Shown here piece after piece: positions 33,762 to 41,778 of a stretch of 64,000 nt of DNA. Position numbers and translations under genes: made by a program. Numbering within the stretch: the first letter of the stretch is position 1; each line of letters begins with the position of its first letter. The notes under the pieces were generated by a model that was not told the DNA's origin, did no database searches, and saw only the letters and a list, made by a program, of their open reading frames with translations. The stretch spans positions 62,001-126,000 of the forward strand of contig NZ_JADYUM010000001.1 in assembly GCF_021531815.1 (NCBI RefSeq), read 5' to 3'. Source of the DNA: Pseudoflavonifractor phocaeensis (GTDB lineage: Bacteria; Bacillota; Clostridia; Oscillospirales; Oscillospiraceae).

Positions 33762-34082
33762 TCAATCCTCCTTCATGCCGCCCATGATAGCGGCGATTAG
33801 CTGAATGGTGTCCAGCAGCTCGTCGTCCACGCCAGCCCCGTCCTCGACCCGCCGCAGTTCATCCAGAACGGCGGCAAGCTGGTCACGCAGGGCCTTGTAG
33901 ACCTTGGGATTACCCTGTACCACTACTTCCCGACACAGGAGGCGTCTTGTGATGTAGTCCTGCTTTGTCAGGCCGGAGAGCCGCACAGCGGCCTCAATCT
34001 GTTCATCTTCCTCCGGGGATACCCGGAAGGCCACGGTCTTGTTCCTCCAGCGGTTTTTGTTGTCTCGGTTTTTCAGCGACAT
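33762..34082 (-). CDS. MobC-like relaxosome accessory protein of element B
   Basis: A 106-residue protein with an N-terminal ribbon-helix-helix-like region (WRNKTVAFRVSPEEDEQIEA, then SGLTKQDYITRRLL), as in plasmid mobilisation MobC proteins that bind oriT and help the relaxase open the strands. The C-terminal half is a helical, acidic DELRRVEDGAGVDDELL segment. It lies 2 bp after the integrase stop and 7 bp before rep, so integrase, mobC and rep form one transcript. Its partner relaxase in element B is truncated, but it could act with the copy in element C. Confidence 0.82.
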   Translation of the reverse strand: MSLKNRDNKNRWRNKTVAFRVSPEEDEQIEAAVRLSGLTKQDYITRRLLCREVVVQGNPKVYKALRDQLAAVLDELRRVEDGAGVDDELLDTIQLIAAIMGGMKED

Positions 34083-34084
34083 GG

Positions 34085-35161
34085 TTACGTCCCCATCCTT
34101 TCAAAGTCCAGCTTGTCCGCCATTTCTGTCTGCCTTGTGGGAAACAGGTGGGCGTAGCGGTAGGTAATGTCGATACTCTCATGCCCTACCCGGTCAGCGA
34201 TTGCCAGGGCGGTAAAGCCCATATCAATCAGCAGGGAAATGTGCGAATGTCGGAGGTCGTGAATCCTGATCCGCTTCACTCCCGCCGCTTTCGCACCCCT
34301 GTCCATTTCATGGTGGAGATAGTGTTTGCTGACAGGGAAAATCCGTTCATCCGCCCCGGCGCTGTAAAACATCTTTAAGTAGTCCTCCATCTCTCCACAG
34401 AGGAATTTGGGCATCTTAATGACACGGTTGCTTTTTTTCGTCTTGGGGGTGGTGATCACGTCCTCGCCCTTGAGCCGCTGATAGGATTTGCTGATGGACA
34501 CTGTCCCCGCCTCAAAGTCGAAGTCAGACGGGGTGAGGGCCAGCAGTTCCCCCTCCCGGATACCGCACCAGTAGAGCATTTCAAAGGCATAGTAGGAGAG
34601 GGGTTTGTCCATCATGGCGTCGGCAAATTTCAGATACTCATCCTTCGTCCAGAACAGCATTTCACGCCGTTCCTCCACACCCATGTTCCCGGCCTTGGCC
34701 GCAGGATTGACCTGGAGGCCATAATAGCGAACAGCATGGTTAAAGAGGGCGCTCAACTGATTGTGGACGGTTTTGAGATAGGTAGGGGAATAGGGCTTTC
34801 CTTTGGCGTCCGTCAACCCCCGGATTGTGTTCTGCCAATCCATCACGTCCTTGGCGGTGATTTCCGACAACTTCCGCTTTCCAAAATACGGCAGGATTTT
34901 CTTTTGGATGATACTCTCTTTTGTCAGCCAGGTGTTCAGCTTCAGCTTGGGCTTCATGTCCTTCTCATAGAGCTGGGCGAAACTCTCAAAGGTCATATTT
35001 ACGTCGGCCTGCTTCTGCATAAGGAACTCCCGCTCCCACGCCTGGGCCTCCTTTTTGGTGGCAAAGCCACGCTTTAACTTCTGCTGGCGCTCTCCTTTCC
35101 AGTCCGTATAGCGGAACTGGACGTACCAAGTGCCGTTGGCCTTGTTCTTAAACGCTGCCAT
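34085..35161 (-). CDS. Tyrosine integrase of element B
   Basis: A 358-residue phage/Tn916-type tyrosine recombinase that should integrate and excise the element at the guaA 3' end. Domains in order: AP2-like arm-binding N-terminus (TWYVQFRYTDWKGERQQKLK), SAM-like core-binding domain, and catalytic domain with Arg in CGIREGE, His-x-x-Arg in HDLRHSHIS, His in GHESIDITY and the nucleophile Tyr in RYAHL. All catalytic residues are present. It follows the xis gene by 3 bp. Confidence 0.95.
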   Translation of the reverse strand: MAAFKNKANGTWYVQFRYTDWKGERQQKLKRGFATKKEAQAWEREFLMQKQADVNMTFESFAQLYEKDMKPKLKLNTWLTKESIIQKKILPYFGKRKLSEITAKDVMDWQNTIRGLTDAKGKPYSPTYLKTVHNQLSALFNHAVRYYGLQVNPAAKAGNMGVEERREMLFWTKDEYLKFADAMMDKPLSYYAFEMLYWCGIREGELLALTPSDFDFEAGTVSISKSYQRLKGEDVITTPKTKKSNRVIKMPKFLCGEMEDYLKMFYSAGADERIFPVSKHYLHHEMDRGAKAAGVKRIRIHDLRHSHISLLIDMGFTALAIADRVGHESIDITYRYAHLFPTRQTEMADKLDFERMGT

Positions 35162-35164
35162 AGG

Positions 35165-35365
35165 TTAATCACTCCTTTCACTCTGACCCCTTGTGCCATA
35201 AAATTTTTCGTGGAAGAATTTGCGGTCGATTCGGCCTGAAATGGTAATACAGCCCGTCTTTTTCAACTCCGCATTCATGGAACGAATCAGCTTATAGGCA
35301 TAGGGGACAGAAACCCCTAATTCCTCCGCTACCTCGTCCACCCGCATGAACATGGTGCTTGCCAT
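35165..35365 (-). CDS. Excisionase / AlpA-like small DNA-binding protein of element B
   Basis: A 66-residue winged helix-turn-helix protein (RVDEVAEELGVSVPYAYKLI, then a basic SGRIDRKFFHEKFYG tail), the usual size and position of an element excisionase. AAGGAGGTG lies 8 nt before the ATG at 35365; an upstream in-frame start was rejected. It is the first gene of the leftward xis-int-mobC-rep transcript, driven by a perfect consensus promoter. Confidence 0.85.
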   Translation of the reverse strand: MASTMFMRVDEVAEELGVSVPYAYKLIRSMNAELKKTGCITISGRIDRKFFHEKFYGTRGQSERSD

Positions 35366-35417
35366 TGTGCGCTCACCTCCTTTCACGGCTCGAAAACTAA
35401 GCCTTTATGCTTAATCT

Positions 35418-35446
35418 ATTATAACTAAGCAAATTTGCTTTGTCAA
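35418..35446 (-). promoter_or_regulatory. xis-int promoter of element B with palindromic operator
   Basis: TTGACA (35441-35446) and TATAAT (35418-35423), both consensus, 17 bp apart on the minus strand. The spacer contains the perfect 14-bp palindrome AAGCAAATTTGCTT (35427-35440), a probable site for the divergent regulator. Confidence 0.88.
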
Positions 35447-35489
35447 GTGGCTTGCGGAATAATTTTTAACTTTTTTGTTTAAGATACTC

Positions 35490-35519
35490 TTGACTGTTAC
35501 TAAGCGAATATGTTATACT
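35490..35519 (+). promoter_or_regulatory. Regulator promoter of element B
   Basis: TTGACT (35490-35495) and TATACT (35514-35519), 18 bp apart. The spacer carries CTAAGCGAATATG, resembling one half of the operator in the opposing promoter. Confidence 0.7.
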
Positions 35520-35556
35520 ACTTTCGACAGAAACCACCAGATAGGAGTTGGCATTT

Positions 35557-36090
35557 ATGGCAATAGGAGAGCGCATCCATTTTTTCCGCACCCTCCGGGG
35601 TATGACACAGAAGTATCTTGGTATGGCGGTGGGCTTTCCAGAGCGTTCCGCCGATGTTCGTCTGGCACAGTACGAAACAGGCACCCGGACGCCGAAGGCC
35701 GACTTGACCGCTGCCCTGGCGCATACATTAGATGTATCGCCCCAGGCGTTGAGCGTCCCGGACATAGACAACTACATAGGTTTGGCCCATACGCTGTTCG
35801 CCTTGGAGGATATTTACAGTCTGAAAGTGATAGAGGTGGATGGACGTGCCTGCCTGCAAGCAGATATTTTCCAGGGAGGCCGTCAAGCCAGTGAGCTGAA
35901 CAAAATCTTGATTGCGTGGCGGGAACAGGCGGCGAAGTTGGAGGCCGGGGAGATCACCAAGGAGGACTATGACCGCTGGCGGTACAACTACCCCAAGTAT
36001 GACACCACCCAGCGGTGGGCCAAAGTCCCCTCGAAGGAATTAAGCGATGCTCTGATAAAGGGATTGAAGAAACAGAGAAAAGACAAATAG
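35557..36090 (+). CDS. XRE-family regulator of element B
   Basis: A 177-residue regulator with an N-terminal Cro/CI helix-turn-helix (IGERIHFFRTLRGMTQKYLG, then AQYETGTRTPKADLTAALA) and a C-terminal region ending in EAGEITKEDYDRWRYNYPKY, shared with its element C homologue. The ATG at 35557 follows AGGAG. It is divergent from xis-int and probably represses excision and itself. A terminator follows. The middle section (about 85-115) differs most from copy C. Confidence 0.88.
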   Translation: MAIGERIHFFRTLRGMTQKYLGMAVGFPERSADVRLAQYETGTRTPKADLTAALAHTLDVSPQALSVPDIDNYIGLAHTLFALEDIYSLKVIEVDGRACLQADIFQGGRQASELNKILIAWREQAAKLEAGEITKEDYDRWRYNYPKYDTTQRWAKVPSKELSDALIKGLKKQRKDK

Positions 36091-36091
36091 C

Positions 36092-36134
36092 AAAAAAGGT
36101 CTTGCCGACTGGTGAAAGTCAGCAAGACCTTTTT
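36092..36134 (+). terminator. Terminator after the element B regulator
   Basis: AAAAAAGGTCTTGC and GCAAGACCTTTTT arms with an inner GACT/AGTC pair. Confidence 0.88.
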
Positions 36135-36209
36135 CTTAGGATATGGAGGATTTACCCGCAAGCCACCCGCTATACGGGAGTGAACAAAGTAAATTCGGTT
36201 TTGGTATCT

Positions 36210-36231
36210 GCTATCAATTTGCTATCAAATG
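36210..36231 (+). repeat. Arm-type 11-bp direct repeats, right end of element B
   Basis: GCTATCAATTT and GCTATCAAATG in tandem, 55-75 bp from the att core. Matching pairs occur at both ends of element C, so they are likely integrase arm-binding sites. Confidence 0.6.
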
Positions 36232-36285
36232 CCCCGTTTACGCTTTAAGACTCCAGTGTTTTCAAGGCTTTGCGGGTTTTGTCAG

Positions 36286-36297
36286 TTATTCCCACTC
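36286..36297 (-). other. Attachment site between elements B and C
   Basis: On the minus strand GAGTGGGAATAA encodes Glu-Trp-Glu-stop, the C-terminus of GuaA. The 8-bp core GAGTGGGA is identical in guaA (44302-44309). It marks the recombination site left by insertion of an element at guaA. Confidence 0.8.
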
Positions 36298-36399
36298 GTT
36301 GTTGGGCATCATATTTAACGGATTTTGCTTCATAAATTTGATACCTCATTTTTTTGATTATTTGATGTGTCCATATTATCCAGCCCTATACGATGGGCT

Positions 36400-36427
36400 G
36401 TTATCAAATTGTTATCGGTGGTGATAA
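36400..36427 (+). repeat. Arm-type repeats, left end of element C
   Basis: GTTATCAAATT and GTTATCGGTGG in tandem with 11-bp period; the second half also forms GTTATC/GATAAC. About 110 bp from the att core. Confidence 0.6.
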
Positions 36428-36523
36428 CGGGGGGTAGCAGGGTTGTTGTTTTCTCTGGTGGTTTACAACTACATTTTACCACGAAAGGCAGGGAAATGCA
36501 ATAACCATCCTTGCTGTGGCGTA

Positions 36524-38443
36524 TCAAGGAATCTTACTGAACATATGGCGCACCTTATCCAAACGGCTGTTTGGACGGCGGGGCTGGATGACCGGCTGGC
36601 CGACAGCGGCCTGATACCCTTTTAGCTCTGTAAGGCATACGCTCTGCCCGTTGGTGTAAAAGGCCAGATCAGTACGGTATGCCTGTATGCAGCGGACGGG
36701 AATCTCGCCAGTAAAGACAACTTCATCCTTTTTTACCTGGGCCGTTTCAATGGTGGCACAGTATTTCGGTGCATCATGATAAGCCCTGGAAAGATATTCC
36801 CGGGGCGCATAGAGGGTGAAGGAGAGATAAGGTTCCAGCAGTTGCGTCCCTGATTCCTTCAATGCCTGTTCCAATACAATCGGGGCCAATGAGCGGAAGT
36901 CCGCCGGCGTGCTGACCGGACTGTAATAAAGCCCGTATTCAAAGCAAATCTTACAGTCCGTTACGTTCCAGCCGAACAAGCCCTGCTCCAGCCCGTAACG
37001 GATACCATCCCTGACAGCGTTTTGAAAACTCTGGTTCAAGTATCCCAGCGAAACCCGGCTCTCGTATTGTACACCGGAGCCAAGCGGGAGTGGTGTAACA
37101 GACAGTCCGATGGATGCCCAAAACGGGTTGGGCGGCACCTCGATATGGATGGTGTGGCTGGCTGCTTTGAGCGGCCGCTCTAAATAAATGACGGTGGGTT
37201 CCTTCACCGCTGTTTCAATCTTGTACTTTTCCGCCAGCAAAGCGGAAACAACCTCCAACTGCACCCGGCCCAAAAAAGAAAGAATGATCTCATGGGTGAT
37301 GGAATCCACCTCGTAGCGCAAAAGCGGGTCAGTATCCGCAATCTGCGTAAGAGCGTCCAGCAGCCGTTCTCTTTGCGCTGCCGTTTTCGGCGCAATCGTC
37401 GTCCGCAGCATGGGGAGGGGGTCCTCACGCCACCTTTTACGAGGGAGCCGGGTTGGGTCCCCTAATACATCGTTTAACCTCACGCTGTCGCTGGGAAGGA
37501 TAACAATTTCACCCGGATAAGCGGTGTCTGTCCGAACAATTTCCCCTTTGGATGGAATACGCATCTCTGTGATTTTCAGCTTTTCTCTCCCGGCCAGGGC
37601 CACCGTATCCCGCAGGCGCAGCGTTCCGCTGTATAGCCGTAGATAGACACGCCGCTGGCCGCAATCTGTATACTCCACCTTGAAAACGCTGCCGCATAGG
37701 GCGGCGCTCCCCTGTTCCCCAATCGGTTGGAACAGCCCTGTCACCGCATCCATCAACGGTTGAATGCCAAGGCCCTTTTTGGCGCTGCCATAATAGACCG
37801 GGAACAGGGAGGCGTCTTGAACCCGCCGCTGTTCCTCCCGCACAAGTTTTTCCCGGCTGATTGGTTCTCCTGCGATATACTTTTCCAATAATTCATCGTT
37901 ATTTTCGATGACCGCATCCCATGCTTCTATGTCGGTATTTTCCTCCAGGACTATTTCCGGGGACAGCGACACCGTCTGCTTGATGATAATATCGGCGGAG
38001 AGCTTATCCCGAACAGACTGAACCACGCTCTGCAAATCAACGCCAGCCTGGTCGATCTTGTTGATAAAGATAACGGTGGGAATGTTCATTTTCCGCAGGG
38101 CATGGAACAGAATACGGGTCTGGGCCTGCACGCCATCTTTAGCGGAGATCACCAAGATGGCCCCATCTAAAACAGCCAAAGAGCGGTACACCTCCGCCAA
38201 AAAATCCATGTGGCCGGGCGTATCCACAATGTTGACTTTACATCTGTGCCACTGGAAGGAAGTGACTGCCGCTTGAATGGTAATCCCACGCTGCCGCTCC
38301 AAAAACATGGTGTCCGTCCTCGTTGTCCCTTTTTCGACGCTCCCCGGTTCTGAAATGGCTCCGCTGGCATATAGCAGGCTCTCCGTCAAGGTCGTCTTTC
38401 CAGCGTCTACATGGGCAAGAATTCCAATATTGATAATGTTCAT
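36524..38443 (-). CDS. tet(W): Tetracycline-resistance ribosomal protection protein Tet(W)
   Basis: A 639-residue EF-G-like GTPase, the exact length of Tet(W), which removes tetracycline from the ribosome. GTPase motifs AHVDAGKTT (10-18), DTPGHMD and NKID are intact, followed by the EF-G-like domains and [16 protein letters not shown] near the end. The first 330 residues look like typical Tet(W); the stretch around 340-420 and the last few residues (FSKIP) differ, so a mosaic allele is possible. GGAGGATAGAC precedes the ATG at 38443. A leader attenuator lies upstream. It is the cargo of element C. Confidence 0.95.
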   Translation of the reverse strand: MNIINIGILAHVDAGKTTLTESLLYASGAISEPGSVEKGTTRTDTMFLERQRGITIQAAVTSFQWHRCKVNIVDTPGHMDFLAEVYRSLAVLDGAILVISAKDGVQAQTRILFHALRKMNIPTVIFINKIDQAGVDLQSVVQSVRDKLSADIIIKQTVSLSPEIVLEENTDIEAWDAVIENNDELLEKYIAGEPISREKLVREEQRRVQDASLFPVYYGSAKKGLGIQPLMDAVTGLFQPIGEQGSAALCGSVFKVEYTDCGQRRVYLRLYSGTLRLRDTVALAGREKLKITEMRIPSKGEIVRTDTAYPGEIVILPSDSVRLNDVLGDPTRLPRKRWREDPLPMLRTTIAPKTAAQRERLLDALTQIADTDPLLRYEVDSITHEIILSFLGRVQLEVVSALLAEKYKIETAVKEPTVIYLERPLKAASHTIHIEVPPNPFWASIGLSVTPLPLGSGVQYESRVSLGYLNQSFQNAVRDGIRYGLEQGLFGWNVTDCKICFEYGLYYSPVSTPADFRSLAPIVLEQALKESGTQLLEPYLSFTLYAPREYLSRAYHDAPKYCATIETAQVKKDEVVFTGEIPVRCIQAYRTDLAFYTNGQSVCLTELKGYQAAVGQPVIQPRRPNSRLDKVRHMFSKIP

Positions 38444-38475
38444 GTCTATCCTCCATACAAGGCCCGAATGGGCGC

Positions 38476-38512
38476 AAAAATCCCCAGCGGCTAATACTTT
38501 TACCGCTGGGGA
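38476..38512 (-). terminator. Second attenuator terminator of tet(W)
   Basis: Perfect 10-bp GC-rich stem with a 12-nt loop and TTTTT on the minus strand, about 35 nt ahead of the tet(W) start. Confidence 0.8.
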
Positions 38513-38661
38513 TCATGACTTCGGATACACAGAAACATACACGACTTACATAAGCCGCGGTCCGTCACGATATTTACTAAAAAGGCAAAAGTATTCTTAA
38601 AATTGGGTACAAAAACCAAGCCCCTGCAAGGGGCAATCATTTTTGCGCCCATTATCAAATT

Positions 38662-38685
38662 TTATTTAAGAATACCTTGCCGCAT
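38662..38685 (-). CDS. tet(W) leader peptide (7 codons)
   Basis: ATG-CGG-CAA-GGT-ATT-CTT-AAA-TAA on the minus strand, 10 nt after GAGGAG. The coding bases are also one arm of the attenuator stem, the usual design for translation-sensing attenuation. Confidence 0.7.
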   Translation of the reverse strand: MRQGILK

Positions 38686-38767
38686 ATTTGATAGACTCCT
38701 CAAATCAGGATAATAGCAGTATAGCATAGCACACTCTAAAATGCAAGAAGTTTTTACCCGCTGTCCC

Positions 38768-38814
38768 AAATAAATCAGGAGGGCATTCACCGGGACACCC
38801 TCCGATTTGGGGCC
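38768..38814. other. Long hairpin between tnpV remnant and tet(W) promoter
   Basis: CCAAAT..AATC..GGAGGG pairs with CCCTCC-GATTTGG (about 38766-38811), a stem of about 13 bp with one bulge. Its place suggests termination of the relaxase-side transcript, though no clean T-run follows. Confidence 0.45.
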
Positions 38815-38929
38815 TCATGCGCAAATAATTTCTGTGTCCACGATTTCCGCCGCACACGCCCGAATATTGTTAGTCCCTCTGCAACTCATACCACAGACCG
38901 TTGCCCTCGTCAAAGATGTACTTTTCCAT
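38815..38929 (-). pseudogene. tnpV: tnpV remnant (transposon-encoded TnpV), internally deleted
   Basis: From the ATG at 38929 (GGAGGTAATTTC upstream) the frame reads MEKYIFDEGNGLWYELQRD then stops. In the next frame the sequence continues NNIRACAAEIVDTEIICA and ends at 38815. These are the known start and end of TnpV-type proteins of about 120 residues, so about 80 codons are missing at a single deletion. TnpV function is unknown; it often accompanies tet-carrying clostridial elements. Confidence 0.75.
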
Positions 38930-38952
38930 GAAATTACCTCCATTTTTTGTGA

Positions 38953-40296
38953 TTATCGTGCGCCTACCCTTATTTTTGACCTTGCACCCCATTTCTGCTC
39001 CTTTTCGACCTGTTCCTGCTGGTAAGCTGCCTCCAGTATCCTGTCCGCCTGTTCCGGGCCAATGGCCCGTCTGACCCGCTCATAGTCCCTGACTTGCCCT
39101 TTCAAGCCGTCCCTCTCGGCACAAACCTCATAAATCCTGGCTGACAGGGAGCCGTTCTTACTGACCTCACGATCATAGGCGCTCTGCAACCGCTCAAACT
39201 TGCTCTTGAGGTCGAAGTAGGCCCGGTAGACGGAGCGCAGCACCTTGACGATCTTCTCCCAAAGGGGCTTGGCCTTTTTCTCCCGGTAGGACTTGGCCGA
39301 TTCCAGCGGCCCCGCCTCCGGCAGCGTCCGCTCCGGGTCGTCGGAGAAGTCCGCCGCCAGTTTCTCCATGCCCTTGAGCAAGGGCGCTACATCGTCCAGC
39401 TTAGCCCTGGCCTGGGCCGCTTTCTTCTCAGCTGATGCTGCCTCCTTATTCTTTTTGTCGGCCTCAACCTGGGCCAGCGCCGACACCTCTTGAAGCTGTG
39501 CAAGCCGTTCCTGCTCACGCTCCGTCTTGAACTGCGTAACAGTCAAATGTTCTTCGGAACTACCACGTTCCCCACGCTCTACATCGTCATAGCCAGCGGA
39601 GCGCATATGCTCAAAGAAATCATCTTGCAGGACACTGTACGACTTTCGTAGAACGGGTTTGCCCTTAGCTGTGCGTAACGGCTCCCCGGTAGTTTCGTCC
39701 AGAATGGGCTTGGACGCCCACTTCTTGCTCATGCTCACCTGCATGATCGTTTCCTTGACCTTGCCCACCAGGGACTTGTCCTTGCACCGCTTTGTCCAGC
39801 GTATCTCCTTCTCCACTACCGGGATATAAACCACATGGAGGTGGTAGTGGTACACGTCCTCCCCCAGCGCCTCGGACATGGCCCGGTTGCGCTCGTCAGC
39901 GTGCATGACCGCCGACAAAATATACTGCTCTCCGCCCACGATTTTGATTGCGGCTTTATAGGCTTCGGTGTAAAATTGTTTTGCGAAGTCATACCCGCCG
40001 TGATTGTAGAAGTAAGCGGAGTTTACATCAAAGACCAACTCACCGTATCGAAAGGCATCCTCCTTGATGCCACGGGTGGAGATCACGCCGTCGGCCTCCA
40101 TTTGAGCAAACATCTCCCGATACCCGGCAGACGGGGTTTTGAAATGGACATTGAGCGGCGTCCGCTCCAGTACAATGTCCTGATTGACATAGGAATCCTT
40201 CTCACGCTCGTTGTGCTGCTGGGTGTTACCGATCTTGGTTTCGGTCAGCCTCATATTTCTTGCGTTGGTACGGTCAATACCGTCGCCTCTCGCCAT
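38953..40296 (-). CDS. MobV-family relaxase of element C
   Basis: A 447-residue plasmid-recombination/mobilisation (Mob_Pre, MobV) relaxase, which nicks oriT and pilots the strand during transfer. The N-terminal domain (1-200) has RGDGIDRTNARNMRLTETK and the metal/active-site region MHADERNRAMSEALGEDVYH followed by YHLHVVYIPV. The C-terminal half is a long Ala/Glu/Lys-rich coiled coil (about 270-420). ATG 40296 or the TTG two codons upstream may be used; AGGAGG precedes both. It is the only full-length relaxase of the three copies in the array. Confidence 0.92.
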   Translation of the reverse strand: MARGDGIDRTNARNMRLTETKIGNTQQHNEREKDSYVNQDIVLERTPLNVHFKTPSAGYREMFAQMEADGVISTRGIKEDAFRYGELVFDVNSAYFYNHGGYDFAKQFYTEAYKAAIKIVGGEQYILSAVMHADERNRAMSEALGEDVYHYHLHVVYIPVVEKEIRWTKRCKDKSLVGKVKETIMQVSMSKKWASKPILDETTGEPLRTAKGKPVLRKSYSVLQDDFFEHMRSAGYDDVERGERGSSEEHLTVTQFKTEREQERLAQLQEVSALAQVEADKKNKEAASAEKKAAQARAKLDDVAPLLKGMEKLAADFSDDPERTLPEAGPLESAKSYREKKAKPLWEKIVKVLRSVYRAYFDLKSKFERLQSAYDREVSKNGSLSARIYEVCAERDGLKGQVRDYERVRRAIGPEQADRILEAAYQQEQVEKEQKWGARSKIRVGAR

Positions 40297-40616
40297 AGGC
40301 AAAAATCCTCCTGTTTCAGATGTTGGGTTGTTGAAAGAGGACGGGGGTTCGGGGGAGGCACTTCCTGCAGGAAGTGTAATAACCCACTATGACACTTTCA
40401 TCCCTTCGGTCTGCAAAGTGTCGTGGGCTCTCCGAGGGGGTGTGGGGGCTTTGCCCCCGGCAACTGCGGTTGCCTCCCCCAGCAGGGCCGCCCTTTGAAA
40501 AGGGCACCCTGCACCCCGCCTAAACTTTGCTGCTCCCCGTGACAGCCGTGACGACCGTGACGATGTTTCAGACACCGCCGCCACTCTCAAAAAAGCCGTC
40601 ACAGCCGTCACGGTCG
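40297..40616. other. Relaxase-rep intergenic region of element C
   Basis: Carries the oriT hairpin (40379-40427), a CACTTCC/GGAAGTG hairpin just before it (about 40359-40376), a conserved GC-rich block with AGGGCCGCCCTTTGAAAAGGGC, and the inverted iterons. No gene seen. Confidence 0.65.
40379..40427 (-). other. Putative MobV-type oriT, copy C
   Basis: GACACTTT (40391-40398) pairs with AAAGTGTC (40415-40422), extended by CCCAC/GTGGG, and is followed on the minus strand by CATAGTGGG|TTAT (40379-40389). It lies directly upstream of the intact relaxase gene. Confidence 0.65.
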
Positions 40617-40621
40617 TCACG
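40537..40621. repeat. Inverted 9-bp iterons, copy C
   Basis: Three direct 9-bp units (CCGTGACAG, CCGTGACGA, CCGTGACGA; 40537-40563) face three inverted units (40595-40621) across about 30 bp with an AAAAAA run. The inner 16 bp of each side are perfectly complementary. The set overlaps the rep stop. Confidence 0.68.
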
Positions 40622-41771
40622 CCTGGGACGGTTCCAGCGTCAGGCTGATACTTCTCCCGGCGTGGCTCCTGCTGTTCTCATAGCGGATGTGGTAGTCTAT
40701 CAGCAGCTTCCCGGCCCGGACGTTTAGCCGCATCGCCAGGGCGTTGGGCTTCATGTCGGTCTGGAGCGCCGCTACCAGCTCGGTGGCCGTACCACCCCAG
40801 GTCGGCTTCTCCGCCGTCACAAGGGCGGCTATGGCCTCCAGCACCGGGTCGGGCGGCTCTGTCCATGCCTCCGTTTCCGTACGCTCCAGCGTCCATATCA
40901 GCCGTTCCTTGTCCCTGGTAAGATAGAATCGCTGGTCTTGCTGGTCACGCCCGGCCACGTCCAGAACGGCGCTGCCGTCTGTCCGCTTCTCCTTTTGAAG
41001 AAGAAAGGCCCCGTCCGCCGCTCCCAGCAGACCGTTGGTGCCGGAGATCATATCGAATTTGTCATCTGCCTGTTGCTTTCGAGTGTGGTGTACCAGCAGG
41101 AGGCAGACGCCGCAATCATCGGCAAGGCGTTTCAGCTTACCCACCACCTCGTAATCGTTGGCGTAGCTGTACTTATCCCCACCAGCCTCCCGGATTTTCT
41201 GGAGGGTGTCAATGATAATCAGCTTGGTGTTCGGGTGTTCCCGGACGAACTTCTTTAGCTGTTCCTCCAGGCCAACGCCAAGCTGTTTGGCGTAGACCGC
41301 AAAGAGCAGATTGTCGGTGCCCTCTGTGCCGAACATTCGGTATAGCCGCCCCTGCAAGCGGCGGTGGTCGTCCTCCAACGCCAGATAGAGGACAGTCCCC
41401 TTGTGGACAGGGTAGCCCCACAGGGGGAGGCCCATGCTGACATGGTAGGCAAGCTGGGCCATCAGGAACGACTTGCCCACCTTGGGCGCTCCCGCAAAGA
41501 GGTACGTCCCAGGGTAGAGCAGACCGTCTATTACGGGCGGTCTGCTCTGGTAGATGTTCTGGTAAAGGTCGTTCATGGAAACTGTGTGGAGGTAGGCTGG
41601 GTCGTTCATGCGCCGCATATCCCGGAGCATTTCCTCTAAATCTTTCTCTTGGGGGTTGTTTTCAGCCGTTTCCTCTGCTATACTTTGGGTAGTTGTTTGA
41701 GAATTGGGCTGTTCCCCGTCTGCGCCAACAGACGGAACCGGGACAGTCCTTTTCGTTTCTCTGGAATCCAT
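40617..41771 (-). CDS. RepA-like AAA ATPase / helicase of element C
   Basis: A 384-residue homologue of the element B protein, with Walker A GAPKVGKS, Walker B-like KLIIIDTLQ and LLLVHHTRKQ. It differs in the N-terminal 60 residues (SIAEETAENNPQEKDLEEML) and around residue 150. It starts 7 bp after the mobC-like gene, with GGAGG inside that gene's end. The iteron set overlaps its 3' end, suggesting that it acts on a nearby origin. Loader, helicase or partition roles cannot be told apart from sequence. Confidence 0.86.
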   Translation of the reverse strand: MDSRETKRTVPVPSVGADGEQPNSQTTTQSIAEETAENNPQEKDLEEMLRDMRRMNDPAYLHTVSMNDLYQNIYQSRPPVIDGLLYPGTYLFAGAPKVGKSFLMAQLAYHVSMGLPLWGYPVHKGTVLYLALEDDHRRLQGRLYRMFGTEGTDNLLFAVYAKQLGVGLEEQLKKFVREHPNTKLIIIDTLQKIREAGGDKYSYANDYEVVGKLKRLADDCGVCLLLVHHTRKQQADDKFDMISGTNGLLGAADGAFLLQKEKRTDGSAVLDVAGRDQQDQRFYLTRDKERLIWTLERTETEAWTEPPDPVLEAIAALVTAEKPTWGGTATELVAALQTDMKPNALAMRLNVRAGKLLIDYHIRYENSRSHAGRSISLTLEPSQA

Positions 41772-41778
41772 CAATCTA

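Larger units (their letters stand above)
36135..36523. other. Element B/C junction region
   Basis: Non-coding junction holding the right arm of element B, the att core (36286-36297) and the left arm of element C up to the tet(W) stop at 36524. AT-rich, no gene seen. Confidence 0.75.
38444..38760 (-). promoter_or_regulatory. tet(W) leader: promoter, leader peptide and attenuators
   Basis: Minus strand: promoter TTGCAT (38741-38746), 17 bp, TATACT (38718-38723). A 7-codon leader peptide MRQGILK follows (38685-38662), with GAGGAG upstream. Its coding sequence (38665-38681) pairs with 38584-38601, and the stem ends in TTTTT: an intrinsic terminator. A second terminator with 10-bp arms at 38481-38490 and 38503-38512 plus TTTTT stands just before the gene. 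Ribosomes slowed by drug on the leader would open the first stem. Confidence 0.8.
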
